Source: Pollenia angustigena (Eukaryota; Arthropoda; Insecta; Diptera; Polleniidae). Taken from it: DNA of 64,000 nucleotides. Shown piece after piece: positions 31,951 through 43,257 of the stretch (its first letter is position 1; the number at the start of each line of letters is the position of its first letter). The notes beneath the pieces are model-generated. The model had not been told where the DNA came from. It did not search any database and saw only the letters and a list, made by a program, of their open reading frames with translations. Location of the stretch: NCBI GenBank assembly GCA_930367215.1, contig OV884056.1, positions 54,498,308 to 54,562,307 of the forward strand, given 5' to 3'. A program made the position numbers and the translations under genes.

Positions 31951-33175
31951 AGCTTTTTTTCTCTTTTGATCTAATACACCCGCGCACTCATATTTTGAAT
32001 CAAAATCAAATCAGTCTCGCTTGAGCTTCCACACAAAACAATTGTGTTAGCGCCTGTTGCATGATTCAATGTTACCATTTTAGTATATTTTAATGATTTT
32101 TTAAAAGCAGATATGAACAATGCTCTAAAACGGAGTAGATGTGATGCAACTATAAAAAATATTTAATTTTAAATTATATGTTCCATTTATCAGATTTTGA
32201 AATAAATTTATATAATTATAAAAGTCTTTGGCAACACTTCTTACATTGATTTCTATTCTCACTTAGTCATCGACCAAACTTGCAATTTTTGTTGCAGTAA
32301 ATCTTGAGTTTATTGGTGAGAGAGATGATAAAATTGGTTTCATGTACTCTGTAATTCTGTTTTGTTTTTTTTGTTTCCTGAATCTCACACTTTTCAATTT
32401 TAAGTTGACTGGCTGTAGGTTTATTTGTATTTATACATACATATATAAAATATAAAAAGAACAATTTAAAAATTCCCAAAATTCCAACCCTAGAATTCCA
32501 TAATCTGGACACTAGTGCAATTTCAAAGCAGAATTTAATAAAATTGCAGCAACAACTACAAAATTTTTCAATGTATATGTTTGCCAGGGCCTGCTTTAAA
32601 GTATTTTAACATTTAAATTTAAAAATACATAATTAGGATTTCTTAAATAGCGAAACTTAAATTTCATAAAATAAATATTTTTCTGGAAATTTAAAAATTT
32701 TTTTTTTTTGGAAAATTTAAATTAAATTTAATTTAACCTAAAAGTAGCTGTACTTTTTTAATAAAGGTGCCTTAACGATTCACCCTCGTATGTTTTAATA
32801 TGCCTAATAATTCATAATTGTACTGAGCTATTTAAATGCTAAGCATTGAACCAAATTTGTTAGTTAATGTTTTTTTAAATTGTCTAACTGTGTTTTAGTT
32901 TTAAATTTAAATGAGTTCGAAGCCTAAATCTTAATTTGTTAGTCTTTTTTTAAATACAAAGTAATTATTGTATTCGTTTATTATTTAAGTTATTTTTCCT
33001 CAGGGAAAGGCATATTTAACAGTTTCAAATGGTTTTTTTTTATTCAGGTTCATTCAAAGAAAGAAAAACTACGGTTTTTTGTTGTTTCTATAATTTGTTA
33101 AAGGCTTAACGCTTTCTGAATAATTAAAAGCAAATCAATTAGTAAAGCTTTTTCTTACATTTTTACACAATTAGT
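31951..33175. other. AT-rich stretch with nothing recognised
   Basis: About 1.2 kb. Only short frames, T-runs and a poorly structured ATTTAAATTTAAA-rich zone (32600-32750). I see no gene, RNA or paired repeat. Confidence 0.45.
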
Positions 33176-34096
33176 TGTGAAGAGGGTATATTAAGTTTGT
33201 CATTCCGTGTGAAACTTTTTTATTATTCATCTCAGACCCCATAAAGTATATATATTCTGGGTCCTTGAGTAATTCTAAGTCGATTTAGCCATGTCCGTCT
33301 GTCTGTCCGTCTGTTGAAAACACGCTCACTTTCGAACAACTCAAAAGAAATGAACAAACTTGGTGCCAAATTGCTTGTAGTTATCCTAAGCAGTTTGGGA
33401 TTGAAATCCAGCAAAATCTGTTGAGTAGGACCAGAGCTATGAATCAAAATTTGGAACCACCACCTAAAAAAATTGATAATTTTGTTACAAAAAATAACAT
33501 AAATGCTGGAACAAGGCACGGAATGAGATAAGATTTTGAAAAAATTTGTTTTATTTGACTGGAAATCACGCTGTTAAATTTCGTGAAGATCCGTCCATAA
33601 TTTACCCTAAGCCCCATATAAATCCTACTACCGGAAAACAGTTTAGTACGCCTAAAACCGTAAAAAAGAACGCTAGCGTAACAAAATTTGGTACGTCACA
33701 GTTTTTTAGGACTAGAAATAACACTGTGAAATTTCGTGACGATCGGTCCATAATTTACCTTAGGCCCCATATAAACCCTACTACCGGAAAACAGTTTAGT
33801 ACGCCTAAAACCGTAAAAAATAATGCAACCATAACAGAAATTGGTACGTCACAGTTTTAAAGGACTAGAAGTGACGCTGTGAAATTTCGTGATGATCAGT
33901 CCATAATTTACCGTAGGCCCCATATAAACCCTACTACCGGAAAACAGTTTAGTCGCCTAAAATCATAAATGATAACAAATCGTCACAGCTTAAGATAATA
34001 ATAACATCATACATATATGACTCCTTAAATATTCGAACTGTCGGTGGAGGGTATCCAAGAATCGGCACAGCCGAATATAGCACTCTAACTTGTTTT
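33176..34096 (+). mobile_element. HINE (Helitron-like, mini-me/DINE-1 type), copy 2
   Basis: It runs from AGTTGTGAAGAGGGTATATT through TTGTCATTCCGTGTG, the core TATATATATTCTGGGTCC, TCGATTTAGCCATGTCCGTC with GTCY repeats, then the central repeats, to the hairpin ATTCGGC...GCCGAAT and ACTCTAACTTGTT. It is intact at the core where copy 1 holds a MITE. There is no helicase frame. Confidence 0.8.
33571..34010 (+). repeat. 153-bp central tandem repeats of the HINE
   Basis: Units begin CTGTKAAATTTCGTGA at 33571, 33724 and 33877, exactly 153 bp apart; the third is shorter. Each has CGGTCCATAATTTACC, GCCCCATATAAA and GGAAAACAGTTTAGT. Because 153 is divisible by three, one frame stays open for 104 codons (33546-33860) with a 51-residue repeat. 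A ~150-bp central tandem repeat is typical of DINE-1-like elements. I treat the frame as non-coding. Confidence 0.85.
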
Positions 34097-34099
34097 GTG

Positions 34100-35640
34100 A
34101 TATTTTGTTTTAACATATTGTTAACAAGTATATTTCACAATGCTGAATTTAATTATAGAAAACATTTTTACGAAAGAAGATATCTGTATCGATTTTTTTT
34201 TAATGGTTCCATTAGAAATTTGGCCCATATTTATGAAGAATATAGAAAGTTGTCCTTACATTGGAGCTATAGCCATTTATGGATTTTTTTTTGTTTATTG
34301 AAGTTAACAGCATATTTTTTATTACTAATCCAGTTATAAATAAAAAAAACCACGGAAGTTGTTTATATCTTTTCCCCATTTTTACAATTGAATTTACAAA
34401 GAAAAACTCCCGGGGAGTCTGTATTCAAAATTGGGTTATATAAGAAACTAATGCTAGAAACACAACTGGGACGAACTGTTCGCAACGAATATTCGTCACC
34501 AGAAATAGAACACATTGTTGTATGTATATGAAAATACACACAATCATTGCGTAGACCGAAATTCGTCGTGCGTAACGAACTCTGCGATAGGTTTATTTCT
34601 ATTTCTTACGCAGACGAAAGGGACAGCGCAGCATGATAGCAAAGTTCAAGATTTATTAAAAATCGTGAAATCTGTAAAGAACAACAGGGACAATTCGCTT
34701 CTATTGCGAACTTGGCTAAAATTCGCGAAAAAATTGCCAACTTTTAAACAAACACTAAAATTTATAAGAAATCGCTTAATGAGTGAAAAAAAAGAAAACA
34801 AAATTTCGGAAAACAACAAAAAAAAAAAAATTTTGCAAAAATGGCAAAATTTACAAAAAATTTAATATATCAAAAATGCCATAAAATTGATAAAAGGTCC
34901 CTAAAACTATTAGGAATTGCAAAAATTCGGTAAAAATTGCAACAAAAAAACTTTGCAAAAATGGCGAAAAATCGCAAACATTTTTAATATTTCAAACAAG
35001 CCATAAAATTGATTAAAACTCTCTAAAACTATAAGGAATGGCTAAAATTCTGTAAAAATTGCTAAATTAGCGAAAAATCGCAAAAATTTGCTAACAGCGA
35101 CATGATACCAAAGAGTACTATTTATTATAAATCGTGAAAGCTGTAAAGAATTAAAAAAACTAACAGGAACAAATCGCGAACTTGGCTGAAAATTGCAAAA
35201 TTTGAAAACCAAAAATGCTCAAGAAATCCATTTCGAGTCGATACGGATTTTAGGACATACTCGATTAATAGTTTTTTAAAAATTAAAAAAAATGTTAGGT
35301 TCACGCACTTATTGTGTCTCATTTGACGAATTTACGTAACGAATTCTTGCCGACGAATTTGTCGTAACGACTTTAAACGACTTGACATTTAAATCTTAAA
35401 TCATATAAAAAATTTATTGGATGTGGCGGAACAATAAAATTGTCAGCACTGCCTTGAAAGTTCTCAGCTGTTTTGGGATAAGTTTTGTTTGGTCATTCAT
35501 CATAAATAGACGAAGGCCAGAGCAACGTTTGAAAATTTGCCACATTTGGAGCGATTATGTCATTGTCGAAACACAATCTCCAGACATTACATCGGAAAAT
35601 CGCACTGTTTGATGCGTTTTGTGCAATCATTGATATAACG
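34100..35640. repeat. AT-rich DNA with three copies of a ~150-bp repeat
   Basis: A segment with GATAGCAAAGT...TTTATTAAAAATCGTGAAA, GCGAACTTGGCTAAAATTCG and CAAACACTAAAATTTAT occurs at 34625-34780, again at about 35095-35215, and in the hAT-like element at 31490-31640. Between them (34820-35090) CAAAAATGGCRAAA...GCCATAAAATTGAT repeats at ~125 bp. No real gene is seen; the 116-codon frame is lysine-rich low complexity. Confidence 0.5.
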
Positions 35641-36740
35641 ATGGGGCCAACGTTACAGCCGCACAGCGCGTGATTTACATGGATACCTGCCGCGTTGCCT
35701 CACTCCATATCTTATCTTCTAGGTGACAAATAACGCGCTCCTGAGTGTGAGACCAACCACCACAATCAGGTTGCAATGTGAGTGCATAATCTTGCAAGAT
35801 TATTAGCTCACCCCATTGTTTAGGAGCTATCTAACCTTCGCTGGTTTATGATATGTGCCTGCAGGAGCTGTTGAGTAGCGACAGTACCTAGGGATAGTCC
35901 CCCCACCTTCAGGCCGAAATTACCCGCAAACCACTCCTTTAGTGGAATTTTCCAGTTATCTCTTCTCACGTTTTTGGGTTGGCACCACAACCACCATGTT
36001 GTCCCCGAAAGCATGCTATCCGCAAAGACAACTTCCTGAAAGGCAGGAAGCATATCCCGCAAGAAGTAACTAATACCGTGTTCAGATATACCTTTTTTAT
36101 TGAGTCAATATTCGGTTAATTGACATAATTATCTTTCTGTTCACATATAAACAATTTAGCTAACTCAATTTATATTACTACTACATACAACATTCAACGT
36201 AAACAAAAATGTACATGTATAAGAAAATGTAAACAACTTTTGACATCTTTAAGGAATAAACATCTGGTTTTTGCGCAGACCAAATGGATGGGCCTTTTTT
36301 TTTTTTTTGTTGTAATTTCAATTGCCAAATGTCAGAACACTGTTTAGTAAGTTGTGGTTTGCTTAATAAACACACTTGTTACAGTGTCGCATTATTAATT
36401 TTTATTTATAACAATGTCGTATTAATTGAGCAATAACTAAATTGCAATTTTGCGATAATTGAGCTCAATAATGGTATTTATTGCGTAAAACTCAATTAAG
36501 GTGCATATCTTAACACGGTATAACGGAGGCCTCAACCAATATTCAGTCCGGTGCCGTGCCACAGGGAGCTGCTAACTCCCGTGGTATCAGATAGCATCTC
36601 TTGTCAGCCGCGATTGCAACAGATCGTGAAGATCTTCTTGATCTGTCAGTTTTTGGATTTTCGTCGAAACTCAGTTATTGGCTGCATCTTATTAGAATGT
36701 AACACCAAAAGGTGAAATATCCATAGGATGATCCCTACAT
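35640..36740 (-). repeat. Unclassified higher-GC repeat interrupted by a MITE
   Basis: The two parts, 35640-36070 and 36524-36740, look like one older, GC-richer sequence split by the MITE at 36074-36520. An 80-codon minus frame (35820-36062; ...VVFADSMLSGTTWWLWCQPK, GLKVGGLSLGTVATQQLLQA) has no domain that I recognise. Part of it (CTGAGTGTGAGACCAACC... GTGAGTGC) resembles 60300-60350. It may be the 5' part of a LINE. Confidence 0.4.
36074..36520. mobile_element. TAA-flanked MITE, 447 bp
   Basis: TACCGTGTTCAGATATACCT and its complement AGGTGCATATCTTAACACGG TA form the ends, with TAA at 36071-36073 and 36521-36523. Subterminal TTGAGTCAAT and ATTGAGC words repeat inside. PIF/Harbinger-like by target site. 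Confidence 0.8.
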
Positions 36741-37446
36741 GCCCGGGGCGAATAGCGTAAATCAGTAAATTAACTATTAGAAACATTTGGCGAACGAATA
36801 ATTTCAAGAAATGGACCTGTTCATGTCACTTGACGGCATTAAATTGTTTTCTCTTGGGTTATTAAAGTCCCTCATCTTTGCGGATAAAGCAGAAACGATA
36901 GAACCCCGGAAAGTGAATATTCAGCGCGTTATTACCGAAATAGCACTTATTATGATAATGAACTCTTAAACGTTTAAAATTTATATATTTGTCCAATTCA
37001 CATACTCTGGCTTATCGTTTAAAAAAATACGATTTTTTTATGCACTTGTGAACAGACAAATTTATCTTATTTTTAAATGTCAAAAATGGAAAATGCAAAT
37101 GTACATAGTCATTTCACTTTGAGTAAACTAGTTAAGAGGATCCAAAAATTTTTTCTTACCTAATAATAATAAAAAAAAATTTAATTTTAACTTTAACCAA
37201 AACAAAGGAATTAATACATTTTAGAAATAATTTTTTCTTTACTCTTGATCAATGCGAATTCATTTGTCAGGTGGCGTTGGAAGTAGTGCTGGGATACTAT
37301 CGATATTTTCCACTATCGATATTTATCGATAGTTCAGATTTCACTATCGATATATCGATTTTACTATCGACTGAATGTTTGTACTTGTGCAGGAAAACTT
37401 TAATTATTATTTTTGTAAGGCTACAGTCTGTTGTTTTCATCACTTT

Positions 37447-37640
37447 ATTGAATGTATGAGACGTATGTATATACGCACGTTATTTTAGATGGCAGTTTTT
37501 TAAAAATTGATAAGTACCTTTCTGAAGGACCCGAAGTAACAGGGACTATAAGATATTCCATTGCAACTTTAAAAAATTTTCTAAATTCTAAACCCAAAAA
37601 GGTAATCAATCTAGCAGACTTATCCTCTAATGGTCGTTCA
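37447..37640 (-). pseudogene. hAT transposase C-terminal fragment (copy 1)
   Basis: On the minus strand it reads LRKFLKVAMEYLIVPVTSGP SERYLSIF, with the PxTSxPSER block of the hAT dimerisation domain. This is only the last 60 or so residues; no DDE part is present. The inverted copy is at 38430-38610. Confidence 0.65.
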
Positions 37641-38429
37641 TTGTTTTGTCCTATGCTTGCAATTGCATTTGGATTTGCATTTTTTTTTTACATTATACAA
37701 AAATATTTGACATTTCAGTCCCTTCATAAACATGTACAAATTTCGACTTAAAGGCCTTTAATTAGCAGTAAAAAGCACTGCTAAGTGCTGGTTCGCACAG
37801 GTCAAGTTAACTTGAACAGTTTTATTTAAATTTTCTTTTGAGCTTGCGTTCACGTTCATGCACAAAATTAATTTTTGTTTTCTTTTCCTTCAACTTTGTA
37901 GCTTTTTATTATATTACGGATGAAAAAAGAAAAGAAAAATACAAAACTGACTGGTACGTTCAAGTATGTACCCCTTTCCATTCTCTTTACCCCTCTCTCC
38001 TAAAAGCTCGAGACTTGAAGAGTCAAACTCGACCTGTGTGAACTAGTGCTGGGAAACTATCGATATTATCGATAGTCGTAAAATATCGAAAATATCGATA
38101 GGAAAAATATAAATATCGATATTATTATTTAAAATACAGCTATGAAGACATCTAACAGCAGCTATACACACACGGTTTATTGCCTCAAATTTTTACATGC
38201 TATTATTAATTCGCGCTGAATTGCAGCAATGAATACGAACAACAAGAATGGCAAGTGCTATGGATTGCTTAGCTGTGCTTTTTACTGCTTATTATTGGCA
38301 TTTATGTGGAAATTTATATATGTTCACATTGGGACTGAAATGTCAAATATTTTTGTAATGTTGTAAAAAAAATGTAAACCCAAATGCAATTGCAAGCCTA
38401 GGACAAAACAATGAACGACCATTAGAGGA

Positions 38430-38610
38430 TAAGTCCGCTAGATTGATTACCTTTTTGGGTTTAGAATTAAGAAAATTTTTTAAAGTTGCAATGGAATATC
38501 TTATAGTCCCTGTTACTTCGGGTCCTTCAGAAAGGTTCTTATCAATTTTTAAAAAACTGCCATCTAAAATAACGTGCGTATATACATACGTCTCATATTC
38601 AATAAAGTGA
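38430..38610 (+). pseudogene. hAT transposase C-terminal fragment (copy 2)
   Basis: The plus strand reads FLGLELRKFFKVAMEYLIVP then VTSGPSERFLSIFKKLPSKI, again the hAT C-terminal dimerisation block, with a stop after YSIK. It is a fragment, matching copy 1 with few changes. Confidence 0.7.
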
Positions 38611-38841
38611 TAAAAACAATGGACAGCAGCCTTATAAAAAAATAATTAAAGTTTTCCAAAAAAGTGCAAACATTCAGTCGATAGTAATATCGATATATCG
38701 ATAGTGAAATCTGAACTATCGATAGTAGAAAATATCGATAGTATCCCAAAACTAGTGTGAACCAGCACTAAGCAATCCATACCACTTGCCATTCTTGTTG
38801 TTGGTATTCATTGCTGTAATTCAGCGCGAATTAATAATATT

Positions 38842-40436
38842 TTTTATTTTATTTATTTATTTACATATTTATTATAATTAAAATTACAATAAATCTTAAA
38901 AGCTAAAAGCACTAGCAACAAAGGCTATCGGCTTGGTAATTCTTAACAAGGTTATTATTTACATGTGTATGTTTGTATTTAGGATGATAATATCGGTAAT
39001 ATTATTAAATTTGGTTTTGTAGGGAAGATTTTTTTAAGAATTCAAAGATTTTGTTAATATTATCATAAGATGGTATTTTCAAAAAATCTACTATGTTTGA
39101 GGAGTTAAAAATTGATACACGCAAGTCAAAGAGGACTGGACAGTCTACTAAGATGTGAAAAACAGTTAAGGGTGATGAGCTGCAGAAGGAGCATATTGGT
39201 TGTGCCGTTTTTTTTATTAAATGTTCATGCGTAAGACGTGTATGCGTGAGACGTAGTCTGGTGAAACATTTATTTTGTAAGCAGGTGGTTGATGTTGGCA
39301 GGACTAAAGGCTGATTTGTAGGGTTAAAGGTCTTGTAGGGGTGATTGTATGTGTTCCATTTGCGTTTTAAAGCCGTATTGAGTTTTGTGTTGGCACATCT
39401 GGCTAAGAATTGTTTTGATTTTGGAATATATAAATACGTCGGTTGTAGGTAAACTGATTTTGCAGCTAGATCTGCTGCCTCGTTTCCTTTGATACCGATG
39501 TGGCTTGGAATCCATATTAACTTAATTTTATTAGTCATTTTCATAATTTTTTGTTGTATTGTAATAATTAATTCATTTTTATTTGTTTGATTAAAAGCGG
39601 CGTCATATACTGAACGACTGTCGGTGCAAATTACGTATTTTTTGTCTGAGCTTTCGCTAAGCTGTAGGGCTTTAATTATTGCTATGGCTTCAGCTTCGAA
39701 TATAGAAGTGTTTTGAGGTAATAATCCTATTTTTTGCGTATATTCGTCGGTTAATGCGAAGCCAACATGATTTGAAGTCTTTGAGCCATCAGTAAATAAG
39801 AATTGCCAGCCATTTATCTTGTATTCGTTGTAAATTTCGTTGAATACGGATTTGAAGACAATTGGACTTGTACAGTTTTTGTTGAAACCTTGGAGGTTTC
39901 TTAGAAAAATTTTGTTTTCTAGCAACCATGGAGGATAAAGTTCCAGTGGTGGGGTATATTCATTTATGTTGTTTTTCTTTGCGATTTTAAATATGTTGCA
40001 TAGGGTTGAAGGATATTTAAGTGTTGTTTTCCTCTTTTTCAACAATTTAATATGATTTTGTAGCAGTGTGTTGGGACAGCTTATTTTGTCCAGATGGCGA
40101 AACAGAAGTCTATTGATGTGGACACGTAGTGGTTCGAAGCCACTTTCAGCCTGCAAATTGACTATCGGAGTTGTACAAAAAGCTCTTAGGCTGGTTCTAA
40201 TAGCAGCGTTTAGGGTGTTTTCTACAATTTTGAGAGTGGACTTGGATGTCTTGTTGTAGATAATTAGACCATAATCAATTTTTGATAACATAACCGAGTT
40301 TACTAATCTTAGCAGACTGTTAGTATGCATTTGACTTTTTTTTGATGTTAAATACTTAATAATATTTAATCTACTAGTTAAATCTTGTTTTAAATAATTA
40401 CAGTGAGTCTTAAAGCTATATTTACAGTCGGCATAG
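38842..40436 (-). mobile_element. 5'-truncated I-type LINE
   Basis: Minus-strand non-LTR element. The 3' end is an AAAT-rich tail (38842-38875). The 5' end is cut at about 40436. On both sides lies the same ~75-bp sequence (TAAGCAATCYATACCACYTG, TTCATTGCTGTAATTCAGCG, AATTAATAAT), so either a long target duplication or two copies of a host repeat flank it. Confidence 0.85.
39005..40330 (-). CDS. LINE ORF2 C-terminal part: RT thumb, RNase H, zinc finger
   Basis: A 441-codon open frame, the longest in the window. Residues 1-80 match the end of reverse transcriptase in I-type LINEs (SKIDYGLIIYNKTSKSTLKI). RNase H follows with FTDGSK (Asp181), FEAEAIAIIKAL (Glu212), CTDSRS (Asp237), WIPSHIGIKGNEAADLAAKS (His277, Asp287): all catalytic residues are present. 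Then LTHEHLI and a C380-x2-C383-x8-H392-x4-C397 zinc finger. The frame stays open upstream of the ATG to about 40434 (YSFKTHCNYLKQDLTSRLNI), so that ATG is not the true start. The lack of frameshifts implies a young insertion, but the catalytic core of the RT is missing. Confidence 0.9.
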   Translation of the reverse strand: MHTNSLLRLVNSVMLSKIDYGLIIYNKTSKSTLKIVENTLNAAIRTSLRAFCTTPIVNLQAESGFEPLRVHINRLLFRHLDKISCPNTLLQNHIKLLKKRKTTLKYPSTLCNIFKIAKKNNINEYTPPLELYPPWLLENKIFLRNLQGFNKNCTSPIVFKSVFNEIYNEYKINGWQFLFTDGSKTSNHVGFALTDEYTQKIGLLPQNTSIFEAEAIAIIKALQLSESSDKKYVICTDSRSVYDAAFNQTNKNELIITIQQKIMKMTNKIKLIWIPSHIGIKGNEAADLAAKSVYLQPTYLYIPKSKQFLARCANTKLNTALKRKWNTYNHPYKTFNPTNQPLVLPTSTTCLQNKCFTRLRLTHTRLTHEHLIKKTAQPICSFCSSSPLTVFHILVDCPVLFDLRVSIFNSSNIVDFLKIPSYDNINKIFEFLKKSSLQNQI

Positions 40437-40700
40437 GGGCCTTAAGTTAGTAGTAAAAAGGCACAGCTAAGCAATCTATACCACCTGCTATTCTTGTTGT
40501 TTGTATTCATTGCTGTAATTCAGCGCGAATTAATAATAGCAAGTAAAAATTTGCGGCAAAAAACTGTGTGTGTATAGCTGCTGTTAGATGTCTTCATATC
40601 TGTATTTTAAATACTAAAAATATCGATATATATATTTTTCCTATTGATATGTTCGATATTTTCAGACTATCGATAATATCAATAGTTGGAAGTACAGTTG
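40437..40700. repeat. hAT-related repeat end with TATCGATA motifs
   Basis: Bases 40444-40690 match the inverse of 38076-38290 (GCTAAGCAATC, TATAGCTGCTGTTAGATGTC TTCAT, ATCGATATAT). It is the right side of the element that the I-type LINE interrupted or abuts. A poly(T) run lies at 40708-40731. Confidence 0.65.
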
Positions 40701-40801
40701 TGATGTTTTTTTTTTTTTTTTTTTTTTTTTTTAGGGAGAGGAATGACCAACGAAAATAACAAATAAAATACAATTTTATATTTTTGGTGTTGTACTTGTA
40801 G

Positions 40802-42334
40802 TAGGGTATTCATTTAATCGACCTTTTGCTTTAATCGGTTAATCGCTCGATTAATTAACCGAGGTTTTGGTTTAATCGGTTAATAGTCGGTTAATTTTGT
40901 TTTTGATCGGTTAACCGATTAATAAAGTTTTTTTTATAAATTAAGTAATTTTAGTATATAAAAATGCATTAATTGCTTACTTTTTGGAGTTTATAAGTAA
41001 AAAAAAAACAATAACATAGGTACGAAACATAACAATTCTTGAACTAAAACGAGCAAAAAAAAAAACAATGTTAAATATGTATGTATGTAATATGCATTTT
41101 TCAATTAATGCACAAGGTGTGGTATCAAGTCATATCATTATAATATCCTAAATAAAATTTAAAATTGTTTAAAGTAAATATTGTTGTGTTTCAAACAAAA
41201 TAAAAATTGTAATGATGTGTTCATTGATTCGTCATAACTGTATAGTAGAAATCTAAATTATAAGCGGTATATTGCAACAGTCATATCGTTGGCTTACTGT
41301 GCAAACCTGCTACTTGAGCACATTTTACAGGAGAAAAAAAAAACTTTTTATTTTTCCTATTTGAAGCTTGATAGAAAATTAAAATTACAGTCAGTTTTAC
41401 ACACTTAAAGACTTAAATAGAACAAACACTACGTGCTGGTCGACGAGGCGTATCCTTCTCTACCACACGGAATCAAAATCTAAATTTACATAAAAAGTGG
41501 ATTTAGCCGGTTTGCATATTAAGCCGACGATATATATTTCCTGTAATTATTTTAAGACATAAGACTTATTGACTACCTTGTGAAACCCCCAAATATTTAC
41601 ATATGTATACAAAAAAAAAAATGAGATAATTTTATTAGTTTTTTCAATAGTTAAAGGACATCTTATAAAATAATCTTTTAGAAAAGTAATTTGGTTTAAA
41701 TGTTTATGATTAAAGCGATTCTTTTCTTTAGTTTTGACAAAAGTTGACTTGGAAAAAATTCTTTCACTTATCGTAGATGAATATCTAATTTCTCAGTCCT
41801 TTTCCAGGATTTCTCTTAAAATAGAGTTTTTAAAAATTTTTAACACTTCTCATTGTTTCGGTTAATTCTGTTAAAAGACTGATATGAGAATATATGAGAA
41901 GAAACAAATAACTAAACACCTACATATAAAAAGTACGTAAAACAAAAAAAAAATGTGTTGGCAATCAAATATTTAACCCATTTTTCGCCACATTCCTGAA
42001 GAAGATAAAAAAGCATTGAAAAACATTGTAATTTTAGTCATCGGTCAGCGGAAAATTGGTTAAAATGAAGATCACTGAACTGTTTGTATGAAAAAATATT
42101 TTCTAAACAAATACATTTGGTATATTAGACGAAACAAATGATTAAAAACACAAAAAAATATGTTATAATACTACAAAATATTGAAAATTTTTTTACTTCG
42201 GTTAATCGGTTAATCGACTGAAATTAACCGGTTTAATCGTTAATCGAAAAAAGCCAATTTAAAATTAACCGATCAGTTAATCGGGTAGTACTTAATCGGT
42301 TAACCGGCTGACGGTTAACCGAATGAATACCCTA
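40802..42334. mobile_element. hAT-like element, 1.5 kb, GGTTAATCG subterminal repeats
   Basis: Ends TAGGGTATTCATTTAATCG and CGGTTAACCGAATGAATACC CTA; perfect 8-bp duplication ACTTGTAG at 40794-40801 and 42335-42342. The first 130 bp and last 150 bp are packed with GGTTAATCG or CGATTAACC words, likely transposase-binding repeats as in other hAT elements. The interior has no transposase frame, so it depends on a partner. Confidence 0.9.
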
Positions 42335-42342
42335 ACTTGTAG

Positions 42343-43257
42343 TATCGCCACCACCGTTAACATAAATTCGCCTTGCTCTTGGTTTTTATTTATTTCTTCT
42401 TCTTTTATATTTGCTATTCACATTATTCGATAACACGAATTTAAACCAGGTATGGGAGTTTTAATTTGAGTTGAAATGGGAAAAAATATAAATTAAAAAA
42501 ATATAAAAAAAAATATAAACATTTTAGATTTTTGTTTTTTGATGAAAATCGATAATCTTTGATCATTTGCATCATCTCTAAAAATCTCATATCTCTGGGA
42601 AGTACCGTTACGAAATAAGAGCAAAAGCAATTTCAAACGAAACCCTAGACTTGAAGCGAAAATTTAAAAAAAAAAAAAAAAACCTTCTCCTGTAAAATTT
42701 AATTTTTGTTGGTTACATCATTTTTGCTAAACCGGGTCGATATGTATATAAATCATTAAAAAGAATTAAATTTAAAAAGATTTTTACAAATTCACCAAAC
42801 AAATCGACCATTTCTCGGCCTGGTCTAAATACAATATTTTTCAAAACATAAAAATCAATCATACAGGGGTGTTCTGGAAATCGAAAACGCAAGAATTTGG
42901 AAGTTGTTTTTAATACACTTTTATTCTAATTTTTGCAATAAAATTCTGATGAATAGAGAAATATTTTTATAATATTTGTCATAAAATTGTTTTATTATAA
43001 AAATCTTACTAAAAAACGACGTTTAAAATTCTTGCGTTATGCGTTTTCGATATCCAGAACAGCCCTGATAATTATACCACACTTTTGTATTAAAATTACA
43101 CACAAAAAAATATACAAATTGTACGATTATACAGCATAAACGACAACAATGAGAGCTAGTGAATAGGACGACTACTTTAAGGCATAGATTTTGTCGTAAC
43201 ATTCTTACTGGTTCATTTTGCACAGTGTTGTTAACTCTACAATTATGTATAATATTC
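42343..43257. other. AT-rich stretch with nothing recognised
   Basis: About 900 bp. GGTGTTCTGGAAATCGAAAA CGCAAGAATTTG (42867) and AAATTCTTGCGTTATGCGTT TTCGATATCCAGAACAGCC (43026) form an inverted pair about 200 bp long end to end, probably a small decayed MITE (42866-43073). The rest shows nothing. Confidence 0.5.

Larger units (their letters stand above)
37283..38760. mobile_element. hAT fragments in inverted arrangement
   Basis: Two almost identical segments, 37283-37745 and 38335-38752, face each other. Outer ends read TAGTGCTGGGATACTATCGA with TATCGATA repeats, typical of hAT subterminal structure. Each segment encodes the same transposase tail. The centre holds a further TATCGATA-type end (38046-38130), and a palindrome-ended MITE about 37787-38044 (GGTTCGCACAGGTCAAG...ACTCGACCTGTGTGAAC). 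Confidence 0.7.

Noticed and set aside
33546..33860. 104-codon frame as a real protein
   Set aside because: It is a tandem repeat whose 153-bp period preserves any open frame, within a non-coding Helitron-like element.
34515..34865. 116-codon frame as a gene
   Set aside because: The C-terminal half is low-complexity Lys/Asn from A-rich DNA, and the segment is part of a dispersed repeat.
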